The notes beneath the pieces are model-generated. The model searched no databases. It had not been told where the DNA came from and worked only from the letters and a program-made list of their open reading frames with translations. A stretch of 64,000 nt of DNA. Source: Aralia elata (lineage: Eukaryota > Streptophyta > Magnoliopsida > Apiales > Araliaceae). Below are positions 45,690-59,266 of this stretch, in pieces (positions within the stretch are counted from its first letter, which is position 1; each line of letters opens with the position of its first letter). The position numbers and the translations under genes were made by a program. The stretch covers positions 72,834,772 to 72,898,771 of the forward strand of contig CM068385.1 in NCBI GenBank assembly GCA_034770075.1, given 5' to 3'.

Positions 45690-45901
45690 AAAATTCAACA
45701 TCATCATTGAGAGTGCCCTTGGGAAAGCATAAACCCTTTATCAAAATTTCAACATCATCACATGTCTTTGAAGACGCTGTTCGTAAGGGCGGACACAAGA
45801 ATTTTATAAAATAGGGACACCTTTATAATCAATATATATATATAATTATTCTCTTTGTTATACAAAAAAAATCTCATTTATAATATATGCAATATATATA
45901 T
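45690..45901. repeat. Duplicated flank of the CACTA insertion (small Copia internal DNA)
   Basis: AAAATTCAACATCATCATTG through GAAGACGCTGTTCGTAAGGG to TATATGCAATATAT matches 47772-47990 nearly base for base, then stops abruptly. It is host-side DNA copied along with the CACTA 3' end. Confidence 0.85.
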
Positions 45902-46570
45902 GTGCCCAAGAAGATCTTATGGTACTTTCCTCTTGCGCCGAGAATTCAACAACTATTCATGTCATCCCAAACGGCTCAGCATATGACTTGACATAGAACA
46001 AGGGACGTCGTACCTAGTTAGCTGACTCACCCAGCAGATGAAGATGAATGGAAGAAATTTGATGAAAATTTCTCACAGTTTGCAGAGGAATTTAGGAATG
46101 TGAAGCTCGGCATGGCTACGGATGACTTTTGCCCTTTTAATGATTTTAGTCAACCTTACTCTGTTTGGCCAGTCATTATGGTCGCTTATAATCTTCCACC
46201 GTCAACGTGCATGAGTGATCCGTATTTCTTCTTGACTTTACTCATACCGGGGGATTAGAGTCCTATGAAAGACATTAACGTGTACCTCAGATCGGGGGGA
46301 CGCTGACGCTGATTTTCATACACCAAAGCAGCATCGTCGTTCACCTTATTCCGATGATGATCCAATTACTAGTTTATATTTAATTTTTATTCATTTTATT
46401 TATTCAATTGTAGATCGTTTGTACATATTATAGTATAGTTGAGTTTGTACAAGTTTTGTAGATCATATTGTATATAATTTATGACACATTAGTTTACTTT
46501 TGCCCTTTTGATGAGTTAGAGCTAACATTTGTAATTGTTAGCTTTTATGTGTAATTGTCAGCTTAGTTAT
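45902..46570 (+). pseudogene. Second tnp2 fragment with a core segment missing from copy 1
   Basis: Begins in mid-gene: VPKKILWYFPLAPRIQQLFM then SSQTAQHMT, TGA, THPADEDEWKKFDENFSQF, EEFRNVKLGMATDDFCPFND and YSVWPVIMVAYNLPP. The segment LWYFPLAPRIQQLF, typical of the tnp2 core, is absent at 44390-44405, so this copy preserves sequence deleted from copy 1. Stops occur in the ..MT-HR.., ..PS-LTH.. and IPGD-SP positions. It is fused at 46570, by an ATGG overlap, to the middle of another copy (46571 onward, equal to 44467 onward). Confidence 0.8.
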
Positions 46571-47174
46571 GGAAGAGATTTGATGAAAATTTCTCACAGT
46601 TTGTAGAGGAATTTAGGAATGTGAAGCTTGGCATGGCTATGGATGACTTTTGCCCTTTTAATAATTTTAGTCAACCTTACTTTGTTTGGCCAGTCATTTT
46701 GGTCGCTTATAATATTCCACCGTCAATGTGCATGAGGGATCCATATTTCTTCTTGACTTTACTCATACCGGGGGATAAGAGTCCTACGAAAGATATTAAC
46801 GTGTACCTCAGATCGGGGGGGGGGGGGGGCGACAATGCTAATTTTCATACACCAGAGCAGCATCGTCGTTCATCTTCGTCCGATGATGATCCAACTACTT
46901 GTTTATATTTAATTTTTATTCATTTTAGTTATTCAATTATAGATCATTTGTACATATTGTAGTCTAGTTGAGTCTGTATAAGTTTTGTAGATCATATTGT
47001 ATATAATTTATGACACATTAGCTTACTTTTGCCCTTTTGATGAGTTAGAGCTATCATTTATAATTGTTAGCTTTTATGTGTAATTGTCAACTTAGTTATG
47101 GTATTGATGATGAGTTAGTACATCATTTTTAATTGTTAGCTTAATGATTGATGATGAGATGATATAGGTCACAT

Positions 47175-47208
<34 letters not shown>

Positions 47209-47771
47209 TGTCTGTCTGTATTGGGATAAAACAAGTTACAGGTACTGAAATGAGTTTAAACACCTGGAAAGTGCACTTTTTAAAAATATAATAATAATAA
47301 AAAACCTTATTTTCGACGGAATAAGGTATTTCCGACGGATATTCCGTCGGAATTAGAATTTCAAACAAATTGGGAAATTTTGTATTTTCCGTCGGAGATA
47401 GCTTAAGTCCGACGGAATATACCGTTGAAACTAAGCAATAAATATTTTTTTAAAAATTAAAATTCCCATCAGAAGTAGGTTATTTTCGGGGAACTTCTGT
47501 CGGAATTAGCAAGTAAATGATTTTAAAAAATTCTAATTTTTCGTCAGAACTAACCTACTTTCGACGGAAATTCCGTCGGAGATGATGTTTCGACGGACTG
47601 CTTTCGTCGGACATAATTCCGTCGGAGATAGATTATTGGCGACAAAATTTTCGACGGACCTTATCTCTGAGGAACTTAATTACGATGGTACTTCCGACAG
47701 AATGTTCTAATTCTGACGGACCTTATTTTTGAGTGAACATTTCGTTGGACATAAGCCCATTTCTTGTAGTG
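46571..47771 (+). mobile_element. CACTA 3' part, copy 2, with right terminus
   Basis: Nearly identical to 44467-45689, including RNVKLGMAMDDFCPFNNF and a longer G-run (about 46816-46830). A TA run lies at 47177-47205, subterminal repeats at 47310-47760 and the terminal inverted repeat ends at 47771. The flank to its right continues into the small Copia element, so this is the original right end of the transposon. Confidence 0.85.
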
Positions 47772-48082
47772 AAAATTCAACATCATCATTGAGAGTGCCC
47801 TTGGATAAGCATCAATCCTTTATCAAAATTTCAACATCATCACATGTCTTTGAAGACGCTGTTCGTAAGGGCGGACACAAGAATTTTATCAAGAAGGGAC
47901 ACCTTTATAATCATTATATATATACATATATAATTATTCTCTTTGTTATACAAAAAAAAAATCTCATTTATAATATATGCAATGTATATTAGTAATGTGT
48001 TTTTATTTTATATTTATCATTTTTTTAGAAAAACCTATTTTTTTATAATTTATTTATAGGATATATATATACCTATTTTCTG

Positions 48083-48127
<45 letters not shown>

Positions 48128-48721
48128 CACACACACATATCATCTTAAGGGCCTAGGAAGAAGTGAGAAATTAAGGGGTCAAAAGACCTTTCATATAAAT
48201 GGAGATGTCTCTTCTACTAGACTACCACATTTTAGCTTATATTTATCATTATTATAATAATTTGTTAGTTAATACATTGGTGACACATAAAGAAGTTATG
48301 ATGAGAAAATTGACGATATTATGTCATTTTATACTGCTATCAATAAAAATATGACCCTTTTTGTGAAACAAAAAAAATAACAAATGAGACTTGTTTCATG
48401 TGAATAAGAGCAATAAAATTCACCAAACATGAATTTAAAAGAATATATAAAAATTACTACAAAATAATTTTTTAAAACTTTAAATTTTGAAGTCATAAAG
48501 GTTTTATTTATTTATTTAAAATGGCCACTTTCCTCTAATACCCCTGTACAAGTAAAAAATTACAAAAACAGGAGGGGTCACTTGCTCTCCCCGCCCCTCC
48601 TCCCCGGCGCCCCTTAGTGGATCCGCCCCTGGCTGTCCGGGATAGATTTTCAAATCATCATTGCATCTTCTGAAAAGGTTCACTAGGCCTGAGATCAATC
48701 TTCCGTAACTTTAATACTAGT
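47772..48721 (-). mobile_element. Internal region of the small Copia-like element, right of the CACTA
   Basis: Starts with the AAA target duplication. No gag-pol. TA/CA microsatellite at 48086-48140. On the minus strand GGGGCGGATCCACTAAGGGG (about 48590) resembles ends of common small plant DNA transposons, but no partner end was found. Just before the LTR the minus strand reads TAGTATTAAAGTTACGG, a decayed form of the TGGTATCAGAGC primer site. Confidence 0.55.
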
Positions 48722-48896
48722 TGTTGGGAAAGAACCGAGAAACCCGCATGTCACGTGCGCCCACACAAGGCACTAATACATAAGTTTGAAACCTAACTTG
48801 ATCCAAAAACTTAAGTCGTTAGGTCTTGAACCTATTCACATATATTAGTCTTTTGCTCTTTTATTATTTTTTTATGTGGAACTTCAACTCACATGT
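48722..48896 (-). mobile_element. Right (5') LTR of the small Copia-like element
   Basis: TGTTGGGAAAGAACCGAG ... CTCACATGT, then interrupted by the solo LTR at 48897. The last bases (CTTGTGATATTTTAAGA) resume at 53219. Homologous to 7911-8083. Confidence 0.65.
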
Positions 48897-51800
48897 TGTG
48901 ACAACCCAAAAAAAAATAAAAAATAAAAATAAAAATAAAAAATAAAATTTTTTTATAAGATTTATTAATAAAATCTTGAATGATTAAATAAAGGTTAAGA
49001 TACAAGACCTGAAGTTCGAAAAGTGAGATTGTACTGTATAAGTGAATATGAACTATGTAATATGTGCTTTTGGTGTATAGTAAATATATTAGTATTATAT
49101 ATTTATTATATGTAAGCAATTGTAGCGGCAATTTATTTAAAGGAAATGAGATGAGTAAGATTAAAATAAGTTAAAATAATTTATGATATTAAAATTATTT
49201 TAATGTGGTAACTTGGTGGCATTAAATATACTTAATGTATAACCACCGTTTTATTGAAGAAATTATATAATACGTTATTGGATGTAATGTATGTATGTTT
49301 CTAATGTAGTGAATATATTATGATATTTACTACAGTTAAATTGTTGAAAACAACTTATAGAAGGGAAAAGAAAATAATTCGAATTTCTCGAAAAATATTA
49401 AAATAAGAATTGAGTAAATAAATTTGTATTTTACGTGATAAATATATATATGTATATTTATTGCGTGTGAATAAATTGTTATGAAACAATTTATATTGCG
49501 AAGCGAAATAATTAGTTTAAGTATACAAAAATATTGTATACTTTAAATAAAGGATATTAAAATAAATTCTAGCATTGAATTATTGTAATAAAGAGAGAAT
49601 ATTTATTTTAATTGTAATATCTTTTTATTGAATAAATTTTCACTTATATGAAAAATAAAATGAAATGCATATATTTATTACGCGAGAAAATAAAATTGTT
49701 ATGAACAACTTGTATAAGGATTTGTATGGGGTGGTTTAAGTATATATAATATTTATATACACTTTACCCAAGAGCATTAACATAAATTGTTAAATGAATT
49801 TATTTTAATAAAGTAAGGATATTATATTTATTATAATATCTTAAGTAAGTAAATAATTAAATTTACATGAGAAATTATGTGTTGCATATTTATTTGGCAT
49901 TTATAAATAAATATGTAGTGAAAGTTTATTATGGTATGTTTTTATTTTTGGGATATATATAATTTATATATACCTTAATCAGAGAATATTAAAATAAATT
50001 CTTATATGAGGTTATTTTAATAAAGCAAGAATATTGTAAATAATTGTATTTGCATAAGAAATTATGTGTAGCATATTTATTTTATGATTATAAAATAAAT
50101 ATGTAATATAAGTATGTTATGTTATATTTTGCATAATTTATATATCAAAGATGGGTTATATAAATTATGTGATTTCAAGGTGGTAAAATAGTTTTAGAAA
50201 AATATGTAATAACTTATTTGATTAAATTAAGTTACTAAGGTTGGGTAATTAAATTACTTAACAAAAATATTTAAGAGAATAATGGAGTCAATTACTTTTT
50301 TTTTATAAGCTAGTTATGCAATAAAAAGAAAATCAAAAATGTGGCAACTTGGGAGGGACATTTAAGTCATTTGTTTAAGCAAATTTAGTAACTAAAATAA
50401 ATCAAAATTGGGCTAAAATAGGAGAGGTGTATCCGGGCAAGGGAGGGAGTATTTAGCACATGGACATTTTAATTTTTAGCCACCTTGCATAGCTATATTA
50501 CTAACTCCCTAGCCAAGTGTCCCCTATTCTCTAGACTTTGAAATTTGCTAAGATTTGCAAGGATTTTGTAGAGATATCGGAAGGTATGAGAGATTTACCA
50601 ACACTTGCAAGCAAAAACTCGTGATTGAAGAGAGAGAAGGGGCAAGAGAATGTGGTGAATATGTATAGACATATACAATATATCTACTAACTATTAAAAA
50701 TCATTTCATTTATCTCTCATGATAATACTTCTTATTAGCTAACAAAATAAGTCCAAGAGAGAGAAAGAGGAAGAAAGAGAAAATAAAAGACAGAATAGAG
50801 AAAGAAAGAGGAGCACGGACTGAGAAGGAAGAGAAGAGGAAGTACTAGCAAGCTTAGTCTTCCACTAAGATCAAGAAAGAGCATCAAAGAAGGTATTAAA
50901 AACCTTAAACTTAAGCTTGATTTGATTATTTTGCTTGTTTAACAAAATAAGAAGTTATGTTTCTAAACTTTAAAAACTTTGGATCTACATGTTAATAAGT
51001 GTTTTATGAGTAGATCTAACTATTTTGAGTGTTAAAAAGTTTGATCAAAGGAAGAAAAGAAAACTATTTTTCTAAAGTTGGAAAACTAGAAAGTTGCTGT
51101 CCCTAAACAGAAATTTCGAGATTAGTTAAATTGCTCTAAAAATTCTGAGCTTTTGGTATGTTGTAGTAGACTGAATAAGCTTTCCATAGACTCCATAACG
51201 GACTAAATCCAACTTCGACGGAAAGAGTTATGCCATTTTAAAGTAACCGACTCAAAACTGGGAAACCAATACGGTGCAGTCCACTTGAACGGAATTTCTG
51301 GACTAATGTGTTCGGAATCTGGAAAACTATCAGTAGGAAAGAGTTGTATTCCTGGACGTTAGCTTCGCGTGGGCTTAAGAATCGCCTAAAAAAGTTTTAA
51401 AACGAAAAGGTTATGACTGTTTTAGCGAGAGAGGGTAAAGCTGCGAAAAAGATAAAAAGCGTTATGAACGTACACTTTTGGCTAATTATTTGGACTGCTT
51501 AATGAACCCGACATGAGGGTTTCATATTTTGTAAAAATAGTCTCATATGATACGAAAAACATATCAGAAATTCGTTATAATACGATTAATGATTTGAGAA
51601 TTAAGAAATGAACGAAAGAGCATGTCAAAACTAAAAATGTAAAGAAAAGTTACAAATAATAGAAATTAAAAGTAAAGTGAAATAAGTGAATAATTATTAT
51701 TTAATAATGATTAAAAAGTGTTTAAGTGATATTAAGTAATAATGATGTAATTACTTAATTTCATTAATATTAAATTAATTATTTATTATTTAATTAATAT

Positions 51801-53218
51801 TAAATTTTAAATAAGTACAAATGTTAATTAATTATTTTTGGAGAATGAATAATTAAAGATTTATAAAGTGAATTATTTATTTATTTTTCAATGATAAATA
51901 AATAATTATTTATTATTTAATTAATATTGAATAATAAATAAGTTCAGATGTTAATTAACTATTCTTTAATAGTAAGGAATAGTTAAAGACTAATGAAGTA
52001 AATAAATAAATTTTTATTTGAGGATAAGAAGTTAATTAATTATTATATTAAATAATAATTTAAGACAAATGAGATTAATAATTTTATTATTTATTATTTA
52101 ATTAACTTTAAATAATAGGCAGATGTAATTAGTTATTATTAATAATAACTAAGGATAATTAATTAGTTACTATTTAACTATTATTAAATAGTAATTAAAT
52201 GAAGATAGAATTAGTAAAATAAAGTGAAATTTAAATAACACATTAATTAGACAATTATAATAAATTGTTTAAAGGTTTAATAAGTGTTTATCACTTAAGG
52301 AAATAGTATTGCTTAATTAAATCATTAACCTAAGGTCTATTAAATGTCCAATAGACTTAATGATAATATGAGAAATGAAAAGTGTTATGTGATTTATTGA
52401 TTGCTATTTAAATAGTATATGATTGAGTATAAATATTCAATTATACGCAATGCTAATTGATAGACCGACATTATCAATGCTAGGTCATTCGAAGAGTTTT
52501 AATTAAAGCTAAAAAATTGTAGCTCGTTAAACAGGCAAGTTTCTTACCTTAAACTTCTTACATATTGCAAGTTTCCTAACTCAACTCGAGTTATTACTTT
52601 CAAGGCATGTTAGTGAATAGTAATTGATGATTATTCACATCTTTAATGATTATTGACATTCGCACTTAGTGCAATTTGCATAGGTTTATCGGGTATGAAA
52701 GGCTGATCACCTTCATTACCAAAGTATTTATTCGTGGTCATTGTTGGCACCCAACGTTATTAATGCAGTTACTCATTTATTGAAATTGAATTCTCAATCT
52801 TTCACAATTGTCATGTATTGTTGAAACTTCAGAAAGCTATATTCTTTCCTTCAATCATGATATATCTTTATTGCATTTAAACTTGCTGAACAAAATAGTT
52901 GCTCACCCTTGCAATATCATGATAACATTTCAGATTAAAGCCTGAATGCTTAAAGAAGGACAAAGGCAAAGACAGAGTTGAAGATTAGTTTAACGGTTAT
53001 CTATTATGATAATTTAAGTAAATGAAGGATGTAAATCTTTTAAGATTATAAAGGTATGTATTTAGTTAAGGTTAAAGACCATGGGATATGTTGTAGAATG
53101 TATTGTATAAACAATTTATGTGTATATCTTCTGCATTAGTTACAGAATATGAATGTAGATGATGTACCGTAACGTACCAGATCCGAGGTTCAAGGGACCC
53201 GGATTTGGGGGCGTCACA
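48897..53218 (+). mobile_element. Solo LTR, Ty3 Tekay-type, 4.3 kb
   Basis: 4322 bp from TGTGACAACCC to GGATTTGGGGGCGTCACA, with flanks CATGT (48892-48896) and CTTGT (53219-53223) that match in 4 of 5. There is no partner LTR or internal region. It shares with the Tekay element the box AAGCTTTCCATAGACTCC (51178), GGCTGATCACCT (52701), the hairpin at 52887-52905 and the GGGGGCGTCACA end. No gene. Confidence 0.85.
52887..52905 (+). promoter_or_regulatory. Conserved LTR hairpin, 4.3 kb solo LTR
   Basis: TGAACAA-AATAG-TTGCTCA, one mismatch in seven pairs, followed by CCCTTGC and ATTTCAG. Confidence 0.6.
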
Positions 53219-53935
53219 CTTGTGATATTTTAAGATAAAAATATCTTAAATTAACTTCAAAACGTGAATAATAATTTTATACTTTGAAAGGGATGTAGTA
53301 TATCTAATCTAGATAAGGTTTATTAAATTTGAGGACTGAAATCGTTTCAAACAAAAGTTTGTTTGGCTTAGAATGTAGGAGAAGTCTCAATCTGTTTTGT
53401 TTGGGCTTAGAATGTATGAGAAGTTTCAATCAGTGTTGTAATGAATATAGTACGGGATTTTTTGTGCTCCATTAATATTTTTATTTTATCTTATGCAATA
53501 ATGTCCATCATTTACCAGATTTTGCAATTGTATAACCCCATATCCATTAGATCGACGAAATTTAACATATGTAAAGGGTATTAGTGCTCTAAGGGTATGC
53601 CGTTTATTTGGAAGAAAGTGACTATATTGTTCTTAAGAAGATATCACTCACGTGCTTTAAAAAAAAAAAGTAATACTAAAAGTCTCAAATTTTTGAAATA
53701 AAAAAATATCTTAAAGAATGTGATTTCATTATATTGAGTTACGTAAATCTTTGTGAATTAGTTATCCTATAAAATATCACTTAAATATTAAATACTAGAT
53801 CATTTATGACCCATTTGTAACCCCTAACATTAGCCACAATAAAAATAGGTACTACTTTTTTTTCCAAGCTAGATTATTAAATTCTTATGCACTTCCTTTA
53901 TTCCTAAATTAAAGTTATATTTTAGAATTGAAAAT
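53219..53935. other. Gene-free AT-rich DNA
   Basis: The first 17 bp finish the small Copia LTR. A roughly 47-bp unit (TTTGTTTGG.CTTAGAATGTA.GAGAAGT.TCAATC) is present twice at about 53355-53440. Nothing else recognised. Confidence 0.5.
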
Positions 53936-54298
53936 TGTGACGTCCCAAATTCCTGTACCAGTTACGGCTGATTCGGTGGTCACTAATCTTATATATTATC
54001 ATAACTTGCTCATATTACAAAAAACATCTCAAGAATATAATCCTAATATATTGTTCAATACAGTTTTAATAACTTGTTTATTCCCCAATCACGAATGACT
54101 TCAAAATAAATATTAAATCTTATCACAATCTTAGGTCTTACATTAATACTTCATTTAGTGAAAAAAAGGGTTGTCTCAAGGATACATAAATAGGGATTAC
54201 ATATCCCAAAATACCTGTTTCAAATACAAACTCTGTTACCAAATATAACTCCCTTACTATTACATAGTCTTATATATACTTATTTAAGCTACCTATTA
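53936..54298 (-). mobile_element. Minus-oriented Ty3 LTR C, first part
   Basis: TGTGACGTCCCAAATTCCTG at 53936 is the inverted GGGCGTCACA-type end of a Tekay-like LTR. It is interrupted at 54299 by the 5.3 kb solo LTR and resumes at 59608. Confidence 0.65.
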
Positions 54299-55380
54299 TG
54301 TAATGACACGGAAAATTCTAGATAATATTTAATTATTATAATGACAAATTTTGTGTATAAATTATTTATTTATTTATTTATACTTAATTGTTGTGGTATT
54401 AGAATTATTTAATACTTAATAATTTATTAAGTATTTTAAAATTATGTATGGTAAAGGAAGGGATGATGATATACATTATTATAATGATATTTAAATATCA
54501 AGAATGAAAAGGAAAGCCAACATGGCTTAATTAAGAAAGATTCTTGATATAAGTTATCGATGTGTTCAAAGAATTAATTATATTAAGGTATAATTAAAAG
54601 TGTTATTTAATAACAAATAAAGAAATGGGGTACTATCATGAATTATTTAAATTACATAGAACCATTATATTTAATGATGAGTGTGTTAATTACTTTTGCT
54701 AGCCTAATCAAAGGTGGTAACTATAATTCATGAATATTTTTATTTATTGAAAGTCCACAATTATTTATTGGGTCATACTAAGTCACTAGCCTCTCTATTA
54801 TATTTTCATAAGTCATTGGTTGCTTATGTGAGAGTCTATATTAAGTTAAGTGTATGGGCCATAATAAATCTTCCTTGTATGCTTGTTACATTAGTTGGTG
54901 TTAGTGGATTTTCTTGCCATGATACAAGGGTATAATTGGCCCAAGATTAAAACTCATATCTACACTTTTACTAGCTCAATCCATCAAACCAAATAATATG
55001 CAAAAAGGGATTATTTGAGCCCAAAAGAATAAAACCATTCCAGCCCATTTTTTTCCTTATCTAATTCGGCAGCCACATTGGGGGTTAGAAAGGAACTGAG
55101 TTGGGTTTCAATTAGCAAGATAGTTCACTCCTAGAGTGCATAAGTTAACTGCTAGGGGCCAAGTAGAAGTGTTTCGGGTAGCTTAATAGGAGTCATCTGA
55201 CTGCTGTATCAGGGGGGATGAATAGAAGCCATAACTTAGCCAAATAGAGCAATGATGGAATGCAAGTTAGGGCCAAGTAGAATGATGAGAGAGAGATTAA
55301 AATCAGCCATATGTAGCAGCACATGGCACCCCAGTCCAGTTGGCTTCACACAATCTCTGAGTTTCAAAATCAGTAGCATA

Positions 55381-55690
55381 TAGAGAGAGATTGAGAGCTC
55401 GGTGGAAGGGGGAGAACTACGCAACAAATAACCATCAGTTTCTAAAAAGCTATCAAGGTAAACTAATTTAAATCTTTTCCGTTCCATTTTATTATTACTA
55501 GTGGACTGTAATGGTCGAGTGACCTGGAATAGACATAGAGAGAGATTGAGAGCTCGGTGGAAGGGGGAGAACTACGCAACAAATAACCATCAGTTTTTAA
55601 AAAGCTATCAAGGTAAACTAATTTAAATCTTTTCTGTTCCATTTTATTATTACTAGTGGACTGTAATGGTCGAGTGACCTGGAATAGACA
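55381..55690. repeat. Direct tandem duplication, period 155 bp
   Basis: TAGAGAGAGATTGAGAGCTC starts at 55381 and 55536, and TAGAGAG again at 55691. The two units differ at only a few positions (for example TTTCTAAAAAG versus TTTTTAAAAAG), so the duplication is younger than the LTR. Confidence 0.95.
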
Positions 55691-58533
55691 TAGAGAGTGT
55701 TACATGAATGCAATGACTCATATGCTGACTTTTGGCTACTATGCTAACTGTTAGAAGGTTTAAGTGTTGCTGTGATTATTGCTTCGTGTGGTTGATTGAG
55801 GCATTACATGAAGACCTTAATAAATCAAAAGCCAAAAGGATGGGGAAATTAGATAGGAAACTAGTTGTTCTATATAAATAAAACTAATATTCACCAACTA
55901 TTTGATAAAATGTCCAAGTAAGGGCTGTTATAGTATAAAAGCATGCTAGCTATGAATTAGAGTCCAAAACCATGTCTAGTTGGTTAATATAGTAAGTTAA
56001 TGCTTCAAGTATATTTCTATGCTTAAGTGTAACATGTTTTAGACCAACTTATATATCATGATAGATTTCTATATGAGCAAAATAAATTAATTGTGAATGT
56101 TATAAAGCGGTTGTGTATGACTGGTAATACATGCTTCTAATGTGGTTCACATGCTATAATAAGGTGTCTAATATCTTAAACCTTGAAGGTTAATAGTAGT
56201 GAGTCTAAGGTAGCAATTTTAGTGGGCAAGGGACCAAAACAGGGCAGTCTGGGCCTGTTTGAAACATGCCAGACTAAGCCACTATTTTTATTAACTTAAA
56301 TGCTAGCTAAAGAATTGTTTATAGACTGTTGTGTGTTAACTGTTTGAGCTATCCGGATTTAAAGCTATTCATGTTAAATGCTATGTAAAAAGCTAATCCA
56401 TGCTTATATGTTGAATAATCATGCTATCCTTGATCACCATGTTACTAAACCATGCTTCCAAGTGGAATTTAAAAGCCTAATAGGGCTGTTTTGAATTAAA
56501 GCTAGAATCATTGCATTTAGATGTTTTAAACCATGAGCACATAATATATAATAGGTTCATGTGGTGATAATGCATATACTTGAATGCTTGGGACTGTTTT
56601 GGTGAAATGATACAAAATTATGCCTAAAGTGCCTTGTGTGAACTGTTTTGGTGTTAGAGATTGAACTAACTACGTAAGCACATTAATGTATATAGTGATA
56701 AAGTTTAATCATGCTTGAAGGTTTATAAAAATGCTAAAAGACCCTTTGAGTTCTATTATGGACTGTTTGTAAAATTATAGCTAAAACTATACCTAAATAA
56801 AACTTAAGTTGTGAGATAGCATATAGTCCTTATATTGTCTATTTATACTATTCGAAAGTTGTTCCTTAAGTTAGTTAAGGTCTATGAGGTGTGTGGTGCA
56901 ATTTCATGCCTAAAAACCAATGAAAGTAAACTTTAAATAGCAATGAACACTAAAATGATGAACCACCATACCTGGACCATATAGACAAGTTTAAATGGTT
57001 ATAATATAGCATAGGTGAGCTACACAAGCTAAAGAAACCAAGCATATACTATTTTGAGCATTAAACTTGTGAAAAATCACATTTTAAGCCCAAATGTGGG
57101 CTGTTTTGTGTAATTTTAATACCTGATCCTATAAGACTATAATAAACTCATATAAAGATGCTAATACATGCTTATAATGGTCACCAAAGTATCCTTCACT
57201 AAATAAAATACACATGCCTAGACTGTCCAAGTAGCCAAAACTGAAAAAAAATGATAAAATGTTGAAAATAGTTTTTGCAAAAAGTTAGAAAACAGGCTAG
57301 TTTGAGGCACTATTTTGGAGAGCTTAACTAGCATGAATAAGAAACCTAAACCTTGATTAAAATACCTTGATGTATGGTCTAAAATTCCAAATGGTTGAAC
57401 CAAGAACTTAACCTAGAAATTCACACAAATCACCAAACTAGCCTATAAAATAAACAAAACTACAGATTTTTCTAAGTGTAAAATTGTGATTTTATCATTT
57501 TACTTAAAACTCAGTTTTGACACCTTAGACAAGTGAGTTAGAGATATGCTAGGTTATTCCAAGTGTTGGAATGCTACGTATAGAGGAACGTGAGCAATTA
57601 ATATGTAAAAGCTTGAAAAAAAGCTAGGTTTAAAGAGTTAAAACTAAATCTATGCTTAGCAAAGTCAAGAGAATGCTAAAACTAGTCTTAACTAGTAATA
57701 ATTCAAGTGTTGGAATGAACCCAAGAGGCCAGAAATGAAATTGGCAAGAATTGGCTAAAGTTAGTAAAAGCTAAAACTGTGGTGAACCACCTAGTTTAAG
57801 CACAAATTTCAAGAAGCTCAGAAAGCTTGCTTGAGAACCTAAACCAATGAAAAAAATACTATGGTATATAGTGTAGAAGTATGCCTAGAGTTCATGTCTA
57901 AAAGCCTAATACAAAAATTCATCAAAATCAACAAAACTGCAATTTTAGCTAAGTAAAGAATTGTGTAAAACAGCCCATTTGGGGCCTGTTTTTGGATTGC
58001 TTAAACTAATAGTTTTAAAGACCTAAACTAAGAATAAAATACTATGCTATAAGGTCTATAATATTGCACAAATCGGAGATTCAAAAGGCTACTACAGAAA
58101 TTACTAAAAATCTCCAAAAGTACCTCAAAAATCATATTTTTGTGTTTTTGAGTTTTGTTGCAAAAGTAAAGTTTAAAGTTTATAAATGTCTTAGTATGAC
58201 TAAATGAGATAACAAAGATGTTTTAGGATCTAAGATCTATATCCTGACATGGTGAGACTGAAACTTGTAATTCTTCGGATATGTAAAGGCTATATGTACT
58301 ATGTGTCTATGGGAGCTATTTATGTACATACTAAGCTGTGAAAATGTATTGAGATACACTATGTGACTATGTATACCTCACTTTATTTGCAAATAGAAGA
58401 TAGACACATGATTATTTGATGTAGTACATAACATACATGTTAGTCATTGGATATAGCTACAATAACCATAGTGAAGCTATGTGTACCCATAAATATAGAC
58501 TTTGTGCTATAAGATTACTAAGTAAGCCAATAT

Positions 58534-58585
<52 letters not shown>
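58534..58585. repeat. (GT)n(TA)n microsatellite
   Basis: Short GT run followed by about 42 bp of TA. Confidence 0.95.
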
Positions 58586-58587
<2 letters not shown>

Positions 58588-59248
58588 GGCTACTCAGTGA
58601 CAAGATACTTATTAAAAGGTTTAATCGACACAAAAGGAAAGTACATCAACCTTTCTTACTTAAATAAGTTTATGTTGTAAATACTTAACTCGAAGGTTTA
58701 TCTTTTCAAGCTTATTAAAATTATTGAACTGCAATACTTCAGATTCAATTATTCTTATGATTTTGAAAGTATGTCAATGCCATTATTTGGGCTAGACAAA
58801 TGTTGAGAGATATATTGATATTTTTTATTCATGAAAATCTCATTTAATATTCTCCAAACCATTTTGTTGTGGTGCAGACTCTTATATAATGCTGTGAATG
58901 AACAACCCTTTTATAGGGGTATATGATATCGGACGTTATGATTCCGGTGGACACATAAAGTGTCATATAGACTATTATGTTGTGCACAATATATGTACTT
59001 GAGCTAATCACCTAAAGTACAAGTCTAGGGTATATTCAGTTTTTAGCATCTGTTTATATCCATGGATTGCAGTTTTAGTACTGTCAATTCTAGTACAGAG
59101 TTCACTGGTCATTTGACCTTACAACATACTAAAGCCTGGTTTTTAAACTCAAAGCTTTTAAAGAACTATTTTGCTCAGTATCTCATGGATTACATTTCCT
59201 TTGTCATAAGTATTCCTGTTCCATTATATTCAATTGCTATTTCCTTAC

Positions 59249-59266
59249 TGAGCAAGCTTTTGCTCA
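59249..59266 (+). promoter_or_regulatory. Conserved LTR hairpin, 5.3 kb solo LTR
   Basis: TGAGCAA-GCTT-TTGCTCA, seven perfect pairs, followed by CCCTTGCG and, 19 bases later, the acceptor-like ACTTTCAG. Confidence 0.7.

Larger units (their letters stand above)
8300..47771 (+). mobile_element. CACTA (En/Spm-type) transposon, heavily interrupted
   Basis: Left end CACTACAAGAAAAAGG at 8300; right end CCCATTTCTTGTAGTG ending at 47771, with an extra identical end at 45689 made by a local duplication. The 3-bp target duplication is AAA (8297-8299 and 47772-47774). Own sequence remains at 8300-8524, 16698-17126 and 41988-47771. Everything else is later insertions. Subterminal regions carry many TTCCGACGG/CCGTCGGAA motifs in both orientations, as in CACTA elements. 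The transposase gene (tnp2) runs left to right from 43666 and is broken. The element looks non-autonomous today but may have been mobilised in trans while its ends were intact. Confidence 0.85.
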
